Shown here: positions 34,226-42,414 of the stretch, in pieces | Position numbering within the stretch: position 1 is the first letter of the stretch | Layout of the letters: the number at the start of each line of letters is the position of its first letter | Assembly: GCF_023913775.1 (NCBI RefSeq) | Contig: NZ_JAMXAX010000001.1 | Coordinates: forward strand, 124,001 to 188,000 | Length of the DNA: 64,000 bases | DNA from: Acidovorax facilis | GTDB lineage: Bacteria > Pseudomonadota > Gammaproteobacteria > Burkholderiales > Burkholderiaceae_C | Reading direction: 5' to 3' | Made by a program: the position numbers and the translations under genes | The notes under the pieces: generated by a model | The model's database searches: none | What the model was told of the DNA's origin: nothing | The model's input: only the letters and a program-made list of their open reading frames with translations

Positions 34226-35593
34226 TCATTGAAAGGCCCGTCCGCCGCAACCCTCCGGCAATCCCAACACCCCATTCACCACCCCCACCTGCCGCGCCAG
34301 CCTCTTCGATTCCGGCTGCCCATTCACCAACGGCTGCAACAAATTCTGCACCGCCGCCCACTGCCCATTGCGCTGCAGTGCATCCAGCCAGATCTGGTGA
34401 AACAAATCCCGCTGCGCGTGGCTGCCGCCAATCTCCACCAGCCGGGGCAGGGCCGCGCCCAGTTGCTCCGCTGCAGTCGCCCAGTCGCCCTGCGCATGCG
34501 CCAGCAAGCCCTGCGCTGCGGGTACACACACCTGTTGCCACACGGTGCGTTCATGCGCCTCGGTGCGGGTGGCGGCGTGGGCTGCGATGTTGTTGTGCAG
34601 CGTGTGCACGGCCTCCATGCGCCCGGCGCGGGCCAGGCCGTAGAGGTATTGCAGGTCCAGGAATGGCAACACGTGGTCGGCCAGACGCAGTGCCAGGTGG
34701 TCGGCCACATCGGCCCAGCGGTTGCCCACGTCTACGCCCGCCAGCTCCAGCCGAGCGAGCAGTGACACGGCGCCGATCTGGTCCTGCGTGTATTCCTTGA
34801 CCACCCCCCAGACTTGGCTGTCATACAGCGCCAGCACTTCGGCGTGCCGGTCCTGCTCCAGCAGAAAGAGCGCCTGGTGCCACCAGTTGTGCGTGACCAT
34901 GAAGGAGTTCAGGCCCGTCCAGGTGTCGCTCATGCTGGCCATGAAGTCGGTACCTTCGCGGATGCGTCCCTGCGTCAGCATCACGTGGGCCAGGGCGTGG
35001 TGGGCCCAGGGCTCCTTGCGGCAAAGGGCGATGGCGTGGCGGGCGGAGGCCTCGGCGCGGTCGAGCAAATGGCATTGCTCCCAGCCAAAGGCCAGCATGC
35101 CGTGCAGGTAGGGCACATCGGCGGCGGCAGGCACAGCCTGCAGCGCCAGGCGCAGCATGCCGGGCGAGTCGCCCCGGTTGAACAAATGGTATTGACCGAG
35201 CTTGAGCGATGCCAGGTCGCGTGGAAACAGGCGTGCCTGCTCCTCATGCAGCGCAATCGCACGGGGCAGGTCGCCATCCACCCAGGCAGCCACGGCAGCG
35301 ACAAAACGTTGCTCGCGGTCACTGGCTTGTGGGGCGTTGGCCAGCGCCTGGTTGATGAAGGGGCGTGCGTTGCGCGGTGCGTCGGCCGATTCGGCAAACA
35401 TGTGCAGCGCCGCGCAACTGGCTTGCACGATGGGGCTGGTGTCTGCGGCTGCGTTCAGCACATTCACCGCGCGGGCTTCGCAGGCGATGAAGCCTTCGAC
35501 AAAGTCATTCAAGGCCGCCGCGCTGGCGGTGTCCTGCAAGGTGACGGGGTTGCCCAGGCTATCGGTCGTGCGGGTGTGCGTGGAGGATGGCAT
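34226..35593 (-). CDS. TTC38-like tetratricopeptide protein
   Basis: A 455-residue protein built of helical TPR-like repeats, resembling the TTC38 family. Family-specific text includes YLHGMLAFGWEQCHLLDRAEASARHAIAL, EPWAHHALAHVMLTQGRIREGTDFM and HNWWHQALFLLEQDRHAEVLALYD; the conserved HNWWH is distinctive. No signal peptide or membrane segment. Start 35593 (MPSSTHTRTTDSLGN) lies 23 bases after the stop of the preceding minus-strand gene, so the two may be co-transcribed. Molecular role unknown; the repeats suggest a protein-binding scaffold. Confidence 0.82.
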   Translation of the reverse strand: MPSSTHTRTTDSLGNPVTLQDTASAAALNDFVEGFIACEARAVNVLNAAADTSPIVQASCAALHMFAESADAPRNARPFINQALANAPQASDREQRFVAAVAAWVDGDLPRAIALHEEQARLFPRDLASLKLGQYHLFNRGDSPGMLRLALQAVPAAADVPYLHGMLAFGWEQCHLLDRAEASARHAIALCRKEPWAHHALAHVMLTQGRIREGTDFMASMSDTWTGLNSFMVTHNWWHQALFLLEQDRHAEVLALYDSQVWGVVKEYTQDQIGAVSLLARLELAGVDVGNRWADVADHLALRLADHVLPFLDLQYLYGLARAGRMEAVHTLHNNIAAHAATRTEAHERTVWQQVCVPAAQGLLAHAQGDWATAAEQLGAALPRLVEIGGSHAQRDLFHQIWLDALQRNGQWAAVQNLLQPLVNGQPESKRLARQVGVVNGVLGLPEGCGGRAFQ

Positions 35594-35616
35594 GGGGCAT
35601 TGTTAGGGGTGGTGGA

Positions 35617-36225
35617 TCAGCCGCCCTTGATCAGCGTCAGATAGGCTTTGCGGGTGTCGGCAGACGCCGAGGCCACGAGCTGCTCGTGCGGCGTCTGGTG
35701 GCGCGCCAGCATGCGGGCGGTGGCAATGGTCTTGGATTTGCAGAACCAGTGGCAGGTGTGCTGCATGAGGAACAGTTCTGCCGTCATCATGAAGGCCCGG
35801 TCCTTGGGCGCGAGGTGGCTGGTGTTCTGCACCACGTGCGCAATGCCGCGCGCGTGGATGGCCAGGGCCTTGCGCATGTCGAAGGTGAAGCTGGGCAATA
35901 TCTTCTCGGCAAAGGGGATCGCCATTGCCAGGCGGCTGACGCGTGTGGTGGCCTCGGGCTCCTTGGCAAAGTCGGCGGCAAACCGGCTGAATTGCTCGGT
36001 GAGTTGCGCCTCGGTGGTGCTCAGCAGACTCCAGATCTGCTGGCGGCGCTCGTCCGTGCTTTCGCCCAGGGCGCGCAGGTAGCCGTCGGTCAGGGCCTCC
36101 ATGAGCTTTTCGATCTGGTAGTTGGCCAGGTGGCTGCCCAGCAGCGCAATGCGCTTGCGCTGCTCTTTGGCGTTGAGCATGTAGGTGCCGGTGGCAATCA
36201 GGATCGCCAGGATGAGGATGTCCAT
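35617..36225 (-). CDS. Conserved hypothetical protein with N-terminal membrane anchor
   Basis: A 202-residue protein not recognised as a named family. Residues 2-16 (DILILAILIATGTYM) form a hydrophobic anchor. A largely alpha-helical cytosolic region follows, rich in charged residues (KEQRKRIALLGSHLANYQIEKLMEALTDG, RRQQIWSLLSTTEAQLTEQFSRF). The C-terminal third has LFLMQHTCHWFCKSKTIATARML with two Cys and two aromatic residues in an HxWFC arrangement. It lies between the amidase (103-base gap) and the TTC38-like gene (23-base gap), all on the minus strand. Length and clean frame support a real gene; function unknown. Confidence 0.75.
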   Translation of the reverse strand: MDILILAILIATGTYMLNAKEQRKRIALLGSHLANYQIEKLMEALTDGYLRALGESTDERRQQIWSLLSTTEAQLTEQFSRFAADFAKEPEATTRVSRLAMAIPFAEKILPSFTFDMRKALAIHARGIAHVVQNTSHLAPKDRAFMMTAELFLMQHTCHWFCKSKTIATARMLARHQTPHEQLVASASADTRKAYLTLIKGG

Positions 36226-36328
36226 GCGGTGTGGTGCGTTCGTACAGGGGGTGGGAGAGTGGTGGCCCAGGGTGGCCCGGTGTCTGCCAACAAACCCCCA
36301 AGGTTACCAACAACCTCCGGCCATGCTT

Positions 36329-37732
36329 TCAGCCCGCTGGCGGCTGGGGCCATGCCCGCTGGGGTTCACGGATCAGCTCGAACGCGTGTGCCACCTGCAG
36401 CACGCCCAGGTCGTCAAAACGTGCACCCGCAATCTGCAGGCCAATGGGCAGGCCGCTTGTGGTGTAGCCGCAGTTGACCGACGCGGCGGGCTGCTCGGAC
36501 ATGTTGAAGGGCACGGTAAACCCGATGTGCTCCAGCGGGCGCAGCGGGTCGTTGGTGGGCGAGGGCAGTTCGGCCTGGAAGGCGGGCATGGGCGCCACGG
36601 GGGAGATCACATAGTCAAAGGCACTGCAGGCCTTCACGGTGTTGACCCGCGTCAGGTGGAACTGGTGGCTGGCGTTGAAGACTTCGGTGCCGCTCATGCC
36701 CGCTGCGCTGTCGGCCCAGGTGCGGATGTAGGGCAGCACCTTGTCGCGCCGCGCGGCGGGCAGGGCCTGCAGGTCGATGTGCGAGCGCATGCGCCAGAAA
36801 TGGTCCATGCCGTTGAGCATGGCCTGGGTCATGAAAGGCGCCATGGGCACGATGGTGGCGCCCGCGGCCTCCATGAGTTTTGCTGCGCGTTCTACGGCGG
36901 CTTTCACCTCGGGCTCCACCGGCAGGCCGCAGCCCGCATCCAGCAGCAAACCAATGCGCAGGCCGCGCAAGCGTTCGGCGCCCTTGTTGAACTGGCTCCA
37001 CGCGATGTCCTGGTAGGGCAGGCTCATGCTGTCGCGCGCGTCGGGCTGGCTCAGCACCTGCATCATCAGCGCGGCGTCGGCCACGGTGCGGGTCATGGGG
37101 CCTGCGGCGCGGCCGGTGTAGGGTGGATCGATCGGAATGCGGCCCAGGCTGGGCTTCAGGCTGAAGATGCCGCACCAGCTGGCGGGCAGGCGCAGCGAGC
37201 CGCCGATGTCGGTGCCAATGTGCAGCGGGCCGTAGCCTGCGGCTGCGGCAGCGCCACCGCCGGCGCTGGAGCCGCCGGGGCCCTTGCGGGTGTCCCACGG
37301 GTTGCGCGACAGGGGGTGAAAGGTGGACAGGCCCGAGGACAACATGCCGTAGTCGGGCATGGTGGTCTTGGCCACGATGACGGCGCCCGCCTCGCGCATG
37401 CGGGCGGCGGGCGGTGCATCGGCAGCGGCGGGCACCAGCTCGACGGCGGCCGTGCCCAGGGGCGTTGGATCGCCTTCGGTGGCGATGTTTTCCTTGATGG
37501 TGCTGGGCACGCCATCCAGCGCGCCCTTGGGCTCACCACGCAGCCAGCGGGCTTCCGATTCGCGGGCTTGCGCCAGGGCCATCTCAGGGCGCAGCAGGTA
37601 GGTGGCGCGGATGTGGGGCTCCCACCGCTCAATGTGGGCCAGCACGGCCTGCGTGACCTCGACGGGGGACAGCGTGCGCTGGCGGTAGGCGGCAAGGAGG
37701 TCGTGGGCGGGCAGGTCGTGCAGGGCTGTCAT
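36329..37732 (-). CDS. Amidase-signature family hydrolase
   Basis: A 467-residue amidase (AS family), cytosolic, hydrolysing an amide to acid plus amine. The Ser-cisSer-Lys triad is complete: Lys80 (VPSTIKEN), cis-Ser155 (GPGGSSAGGG) and nucleophile Ser179 (TDIGGSLRLP), with the standard 24-residue spacing between the two serines. PVAPMPAFQAE and the C-terminal LPIGLQIAG also match. It is similar to GatA-like amidases but no gatB/gatC is adjacent. It follows the peptide-type ABC transporter operon on the same strand, across 263 bases of repeats, and may process the imported amide or peptide. The substrate is not readable from sequence. Confidence 0.88.
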   Translation of the reverse strand: MTALHDLPAHDLLAAYRQRTLSPVEVTQAVLAHIERWEPHIRATYLLRPEMALAQARESEARWLRGEPKGALDGVPSTIKENIATEGDPTPLGTAAVELVPAAADAPPAARMREAGAVIVAKTTMPDYGMLSSGLSTFHPLSRNPWDTRKGPGGSSAGGGAAAAAGYGPLHIGTDIGGSLRLPASWCGIFSLKPSLGRIPIDPPYTGRAAGPMTRTVADAALMMQVLSQPDARDSMSLPYQDIAWSQFNKGAERLRGLRIGLLLDAGCGLPVEPEVKAAVERAAKLMEAAGATIVPMAPFMTQAMLNGMDHFWRMRSHIDLQALPAARRDKVLPYIRTWADSAAGMSGTEVFNASHQFHLTRVNTVKACSAFDYVISPVAPMPAFQAELPSPTNDPLRPLEHIGFTVPFNMSEQPAASVNCGYTTSGLPIGLQIAGARFDDLGVLQVAHAFELIREPQRAWPQPPAG

Positions 37733-37750
37733 GGCGGGGTTTGGGGAGTT

Positions 37751-37813
37751 TTATCAATAAAAAAGGCTGCTAGCGCTTATTGGTAAAGCGCTGGCAGCTA
37801 TTAGTTTAGGAGC
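37751..37813 (+). repeat. Dispersed palindromic element B, copy 4
   Basis: TTATCAATAAAAAAGGCTG, then TAGCGCTT-ATTGGT-AAAGCGCT and GGCAGCTATTAG. It lies directly upstream of the amidase start and about 45 bases from element A copy 4. Confidence 0.7.
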
Positions 37814-37857
37814 TTTCTGCTTCTGCGGGCTTCAGCTATTCACTGCGCTGTGCGCTG

Positions 37858-37993
37858 CCCGCGAAACTGGCGCGGCCCAGGCGCGGGCAGCCGAGCAAGG
37901 GCCGCCCCGCAGCGAGGGCTGCGTTCCCCTGCCCGCATTGCGCAGCAATGCGAGAGCGGGGGGAAGGCCCGAAGGGCCTCAGGGGGGAGCCCA
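37858..37993 (-). repeat. Dispersed element A, copy 4 (reverse orientation)
   Basis: Read on the minus strand, the C-run (37987-37982) begins eight bases after the stop of the peptide-binding protein gene, in its sense. Stems are AGGCCC-TTC-GGGCCT, CGCATTGC-TGC-GCAATGCG and the outer GCAGCC/GGCTGC around GCGGGGCGGCCCTTGC, ending GCGCCAGTTTC. Each stem differs from copy 3 yet remains paired. Confidence 0.85.
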
Positions 37994-37995
37994 TC

Positions 37996-39486
37996 TCAAG
38001 ACCAGGACAGCGCGGAGATGTCGTTCACGAACACAGGCATGTCTTTCCACAAGCCCTTGAGGTTCTTGTTGGCCACCGTGATCCATTGGTTGGAGTACAG
38101 GAAGGCGTGCACTGCGTCGTTGGCCAACAGGCGCTGGGCATCGCCCAGCAGCTTGGCGCGGTCGGCGGGGCGGGCGGCGTTCTTGATCTGGGTGAACAGG
38201 TCGTTGAACTTGGGCGAGTTGTAGGCCCAGTAGTAGTCGGGCTTGGCAAAGTTGCCCAGGTCGAAGGGCTCCACGTGGCTGATGATGGTCAGGTCGTAGT
38301 TCTTGCTGCCGTAGGTGCCGCTGAGCCACTGCGCCCATTCCACGTTCTGGATCTTGGCGATGATGCCGACCTTGGCCAGCTGGGCAGCCACCACCTCGCC
38401 GCCCTGGCGGGCGTAAGGCGTGGGGGGCAGCGTCATGGTCAGCTCCAGCGGCGTCTTGATGCCGGCTTCGGCCAGCAGCTTCTTGGCCTTCTCGGGGTCG
38501 TAGGGGTTCACGCCCGTGGTGTCCACATAGCCAAAGGCGCCAGGCACGTAGTGGCTGCCAATGGGCGCACCGTAGCCGTCGCCCGCGCCTTCGATCACGG
38601 CCTTGCGGTCAATGGCTGCGGCAATGGCGCGGCGCACGCGCACATCGTCCAGCGGCTTCTTGCCGTTGTTGATGGCCAGAATGGTCTTGGCGCGCGAGCC
38701 TGCCACGATCACCTGGTACTTCGGGTTGGCCTTGAACTGTGCCACGCTGCGCGGTGTGACGCGCGGGAAGGCGTCCACGTCACCGGCCAGCAGGGCGGCC
38801 ACCTGGGCGGCGGGGTCGGAGATGAAGCGGAACGTGGCGCGCTTGATCTTGATGGCCTTGGCGTCGCGGTAGCCGTCCCACGCGGTCAGCACCACGGATG
38901 ATCCCTTGTTCCAGGCCTGCAGCTGGTAGGGGCCGGTGCCCACGGGCTTGTTCGCGTTGGTGTCGGCGCTCTTGGGCTCCACGATGATGGAGGTGGCCTG
39001 GCCGAGGATGAACAGCAGGTCGGGGTCGATCTCCTTGTTGAGCAGCACCACGGTGTAGTCGTCCACCACCTGGGTGGTGATGCCTGCAAAGGTGCGCTTG
39101 TCCTTGTTGGTGCTCTTCTCACCGCCCGCGCGGTCGTACGAGAACTTGACGGCCGCAGCGGTGAAGGGCTCGCCGTTCTGGAACTTCACGCCACGGCGCA
39201 GCTTGAAGGTGTAGGTCTTGAGGTCGGGCGAGACCTCCCAGCTTTCGGCCAGCAGGGGCGACACGCTGCCGTCGGGGTTGATCTTGGTGAGCGTCTCGAA
39301 GATGTTGTATTGAACGATCTCGGCGATGGCAGATGCCGCACCGGCGGTGGGGTCCAGGCCTGGGGGCTCCAGCGTCATCGCCAGCGTCACCGCATCTTTG
39401 CGGCTTTGCGCCATGGCGCCAAGCGAGGTGGACAGGGGCACAGCGGCGATGGCGCCAGTGGCAAGGACGGTACGGCGGTTCAGCAT
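37996..39486 (-). CDS. Peptide/nickel-type ABC transporter substrate-binding protein
   Basis: A 496-residue periplasmic binding protein of the DppA/OppA (SBP_bac_5) family. The N-terminus MLNRRTVLATGAIAAVPLSTSLGAMAQS is a signal peptide of Tat-like type (NRRTVLA), cleaved near AMA. The family core LAESWEVSPDLKTYTFKLRRGVKFQNGEPFTAAAVKFSYDR is clear, as is LLAEAGIKTPLELTM. GGAG lies just before the ATG at 39486. It is the last of five transporter genes in transcription order, with 102 bases separating it from the ATPase, so it may also have its own promoter. Ligand unknown: dipeptides, opines and related amides are typical for this group. Confidence 0.9.
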   Translation of the reverse strand: MLNRRTVLATGAIAAVPLSTSLGAMAQSRKDAVTLAMTLEPPGLDPTAGAASAIAEIVQYNIFETLTKINPDGSVSPLLAESWEVSPDLKTYTFKLRRGVKFQNGEPFTAAAVKFSYDRAGGEKSTNKDKRTFAGITTQVVDDYTVVLLNKEIDPDLLFILGQATSIIVEPKSADTNANKPVGTGPYQLQAWNKGSSVVLTAWDGYRDAKAIKIKRATFRFISDPAAQVAALLAGDVDAFPRVTPRSVAQFKANPKYQVIVAGSRAKTILAINNGKKPLDDVRVRRAIAAAIDRKAVIEGAGDGYGAPIGSHYVPGAFGYVDTTGVNPYDPEKAKKLLAEAGIKTPLELTMTLPPTPYARQGGEVVAAQLAKVGIIAKIQNVEWAQWLSGTYGSKNYDLTIISHVEPFDLGNFAKPDYYWAYNSPKFNDLFTQIKNAARPADRAKLLGDAQRLLANDAVHAFLYSNQWITVANKNLKGLWKDMPVFVNDISALSWS

Positions 39487-39588
39487 GTTCGGACTCTCCA
39501 GACAAAAAACCAGACGAAGACCCCGGCGCCTTTGCAATGGGTTGCCGGGGAGCACAAAAGCTTTTTACACCATCACATCGGTATTTGG

Positions 39589-40464
39589 TTACACGATTTT
39601 TGCTGCGGCCGCAGCAGCGGCACGGCGCGCCCTTGCACGGCCCGGCAGCACCTGCGGCACCGCACCCACCAGCGATTGCGTGTACGGGTGCTGCGCGTTG
39701 CGGAACAGCTCTCCGGGAGAGCCCCGCTCTACGATGCGGCCCTGGTACAGCACCACCACCTCGTCGCACAGGTGATTCACCACGGCGAGGTCGTGGCTGA
39801 TGAGCATGTAGGTGATGCCGAACTGCTGCTGCAGGTCCTGCATCAGGTTCAGCACCTGGGCCTGCACCGACACGTCGAGCGCGCTCACGGGTTCGTCCGC
39901 CACGATGAGGCGGGGCCGGGTGATGAGGGCACGCGCTATGGCGATGCGCTGGCGCTGGCCGCCAGAAAATTCGTGCGGGTACTTGCCCAGGTCGTTGGTG
40001 CGCAGGCCCACCTGGGCCAGCACCTGGGCGGCCTGCTCGCGCTGCTCGGCGCGCGTGGTCTGTCCTTGCGCCTGCAGTGGCTCGGTCACGATGCGCTCGA
40101 CCGTCTGGCGCGGGTCCAGTGATCCATATGGGTCCTGGAACACCATCTGAAAGTCGCGCCGCGCCTGGCGCAGTTGCTCGGCGGGCAACTGGTGCAGGTT
40201 GCGGCCCAGCAGCTCGACCGTGCCGGAAGTGGGGGTATCGAGCGCCATTACCAGCCGTGCCAGGGTGGACTTGCCCGAGCCCGATTCGCCAACGATGCCC
40301 AGGCTGCGGCCCGATGCAATGGAGAAGTTCACGCCGTTGAGGGCATGCACCTTGCCGGGTGGCTTGAACAGATGGTCGCGCGGCAGCGTGTATTCACGCA
40401 CCAGGTCTTTGACCTGCAGCAGCGGCGTTTCTGCGGGATGGGTGCTGTGCAGCGCCTGGGTCAT
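39589..40464 (-). CDS. Peptide-type ABC transporter ATPase (DppF-like)
   Basis: A 291-residue ATP-binding subunit. Walker A is GESGSGKST, Q-loop QMVFQDPYGSLDPRQT, signature EFSGGQRQRIAIARAL, Walker B LIVADEPVSALDVS, switch His in LISHDLAVV. The N-terminal LFKPPGKVHALNGVNF and the oligopeptide/dipeptide C-terminal motif (HPYTQSLVGAVP) mark it as the F-type subunit. The start ATG overlaps the stop of the D-type ATPase gene (ATGA at 40461-40464). The C-terminus ends in an Arg/Ala-rich tail. It powers import together with the D subunit. Confidence 0.93.
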   Translation of the reverse strand: MTQALHSTHPAETPLLQVKDLVREYTLPRDHLFKPPGKVHALNGVNFSIASGRSLGIVGESGSGKSTLARLVMALDTPTSGTVELLGRNLHQLPAEQLRQARRDFQMVFQDPYGSLDPRQTVERIVTEPLQAQGQTTRAEQREQAAQVLAQVGLRTNDLGKYPHEFSGGQRQRIAIARALITRPRLIVADEPVSALDVSVQAQVLNLMQDLQQQFGITYMLISHDLAVVNHLCDEVVVLYQGRIVERGSPGELFRNAQHPYTQSLVGAVPQVLPGRARARRAAAAAAAKIV

Positions 40465-41501
40465 GCGGCCACCTCGACGATGTTTACCACCTGGGCACTC
40501 TGGGCTTCGGCAATGGCCTCGCGCCGCAGACAGCGCACCTTGTGGTCGCCATCGGCATCGGTGGCCACGAGCGTGGCCTCGGGCTGGTTGTGGTGGCAGG
40601 CATCCACCGTGTAGCTGCAGCGGCCCGCAAAAGGGCAACCTGAAGGCAGGTCGACCAGCTCAGGCACCGTGCCCGGAATGGTGGACAGGCGCGGGCGCTG
40701 GCCGGGCGCGTGCACGGCGCCCAGGTGAGGCCGGGCGGCAAACAGGCCGCGTGTGTAGGGGTGGGCCATGGCCGAGAAGACCGAGGCGGTGGAGCCGCTT
40801 TCGACCACGCTGCCGCCGTACATCACCATCATGCGGTCCACGTTCTGCGAGATCACGCCCAGGTCGTGCGAGATCAGGATGAGCGCCATGTTGCGCTCGG
40901 CCACCAGATCGCTGATGAGGTCCAGGATCTGCTGCTGGATCGTCACATCGAGCGCCGTGGTGGGCTCGTCGGCAATCAGCAGATCAGGCCCGCAGGCCAG
41001 CGCCATTGCGATGGTGATGCGCTGGCGCTGCCCGCCGGAGAACTGGTGCGGATAGGCGTCAAAGCGCTGCGCGGCGTTGGGGATTCCCACGCGGTCCAGC
41101 AGGGCAATGGCTTCGGTGCGTGCGGCTGCCGCATTCATGCCCCGGTGCAGGCGCAGCGGCTCTGCCACCTGGCGGCCGATGGTGTGCACGGGGTTCAGGG
41201 CCGTCATGGGCTCCTGGAACACCATGCCAATGCGGTTGCCGCGCATCTGGCACATCTGTGCATCGGTGCGGCCCACCAGCTCTTGGCCATCAAAGCGAAT
41301 GCTGCCGGTGACCTGCGCGCTGTCAGGCAGCAGCCCCATGAGCGACATGGCGGTGATGGATTTGCCACAGCCCGATTCACCAATCAGGCCCAGGGTTTCA
41401 CCGCGCGCCAGCGAAAAGCTCACGCCGCGTACGGCATCGGCCGGGCCACGGTGCGTCTGCAGGCGGATGCGGAGGTTGGAGACTTCGAGCAGGAAAGACA
41501 T
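40461..41501 (-). CDS. Peptide-type ABC transporter ATPase (DppD-like)
   Basis: A 346-residue ATP-binding subunit. Walker A GESGCGKSI, Q-loop GMVFQEPMTALNPVHT, signature QFSGGQRQRITIAMAL, Walker B LLIADEPTTALDV, switch His in LISHDLGVI. The C-terminal extension has the cysteine-rich oligopeptide-ABC motif GCPFAGRCSYTVDACHHNQPE. That motif lines up four Cys and resembles the Fe-S binding C-terminus described in dipeptide ATPases. ATG 41501 (MSFLLEVSNL) is chosen; the TTG at 41519 extends it by six residues. It lies 33 bases after the permease stop. Confidence 0.92.
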   Translation of the reverse strand: MSFLLEVSNLRIRLQTHRGPADAVRGVSFSLARGETLGLIGESGCGKSITAMSLMGLLPDSAQVTGSIRFDGQELVGRTDAQMCQMRGNRIGMVFQEPMTALNPVHTIGRQVAEPLRLHRGMNAAAARTEAIALLDRVGIPNAAQRFDAYPHQFSGGQRQRITIAMALACGPDLLIADEPTTALDVTIQQQILDLISDLVAERNMALILISHDLGVISQNVDRMMVMYGGSVVESGSTASVFSAMAHPYTRGLFAARPHLGAVHAPGQRPRLSTIPGTVPELVDLPSGCPFAGRCSYTVDACHHNQPEATLVATDADGDHKVRCLRREAIAEAQSAQVVNIVEVAA

Positions 41502-41534
41502 GGAGAACAGTTCGTGCAAGGTTCGGCGGAGGTT

Positions 41535-42407
41535 TCAGCGCTTGCGCGACAAGCGTGGGTCCAGCAGGTCGCGCAGACCATCGCCCAGCAGGTTCAGCCC
41601 CAGCACGGCCAGCGCAATCGCCACACCAGGCCAGACGGCCAGCAGCGGGGCCTGGAACATCAGCGTCTGTGCTTCGCTGAGCATGCGGCCCCAGGAGGGT
41701 TGGGGCGGCTGGGTGCCCAGGCCCAAATAGGAGAGGGCGGCTTCGGCCAGGATGGCAATGGCGAACTGGATGGTGGCCTGCACGATGAGCACCGACAGGA
41801 TGTTGGGCAGCACATGCTCCAGCGTGATGCGCAAGCTGCCCTTGCCGCAGGCGCGCGACGCCAGGATGTATTCACGCGACCACACTGCATTGGCCGATGC
41901 CCGGGTGACGCGCGCAAACGTCGGTATGTTGAAGATGCCGATGGCAATGATGGAGTTGACGATGCCCGCGCCGAACACAGCGGTGAGCATGATGGCGGAC
42001 AGGATGGCCGGGAAGGCAAACGTAAAGTCGGCCAGCCGCATGATGAGTTCTTCAACCCAGCCGCGCTTGGCCGCTGCCAGCAGGCCCAGCGCCGTGCCAA
42101 CAGTCAGCCCGATGCCCACGGCGATCACGCCCACCAGAATGGAATTGCGCGCACCCACCAGCAACAGCGACGCCACATCACGCCCAAAGGCATCGGTGCC
42201 CAGCCAGTGTGTGCCGGTGGGCGGCTGCAGCTTGGAGGCCAGGTCCATCTCGTAGGGCGACCAGGGTGTCCAGACCAGCGACAGTGCAGCGGCCAGCAGG
42301 AGCAGCAGCGACAGGACGGCGCCGATCACGAAGCTGCGGTGGCGCAGCGCGCGGTGCAGCCAGCTGGGGGCAGAGGTGACAGAAGGCGAAGGAATGACAG
42401 CGTTCAT
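41535..42407 (-). CDS. Peptide-type ABC transporter permease (DppC-like)
   Basis: A 290-residue inner-membrane permease. An N-terminal helix (SFVIGAVLSLLLLLAAALSLVW) precedes the periplasmic segment GTHWLGTDAFGRDVASLLLVGARNSILVG, which is diagnostic of the C-type subunit. The coupling-helix region with the EAA-type motif lies near SREYILASRACGKGSLRITLEHVLPN, and five to six transmembrane segments follow the usual arrangement. It begins seven bases after the B-type permease stop (42415). Forms the translocation channel with its partner. Confidence 0.92.
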   Translation of the reverse strand: MNAVIPSPSVTSAPSWLHRALRHRSFVIGAVLSLLLLLAAALSLVWTPWSPYEMDLASKLQPPTGTHWLGTDAFGRDVASLLLVGARNSILVGVIAVGIGLTVGTALGLLAAAKRGWVEELIMRLADFTFAFPAILSAIMLTAVFGAGIVNSIIAIGIFNIPTFARVTRASANAVWSREYILASRACGKGSLRITLEHVLPNILSVLIVQATIQFAIAILAEAALSYLGLGTQPPQPSWGRMLSEAQTLMFQAPLLAVWPGVAIALAVLGLNLLGDGLRDLLDPRLSRKR

Positions 42408-42414
42408 GGGGGGA

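Noticed and set aside
36185-37786. 533-codon plus-strand frame
   Set aside because: Antisense to the amidase, whose catalytic triad is intact.
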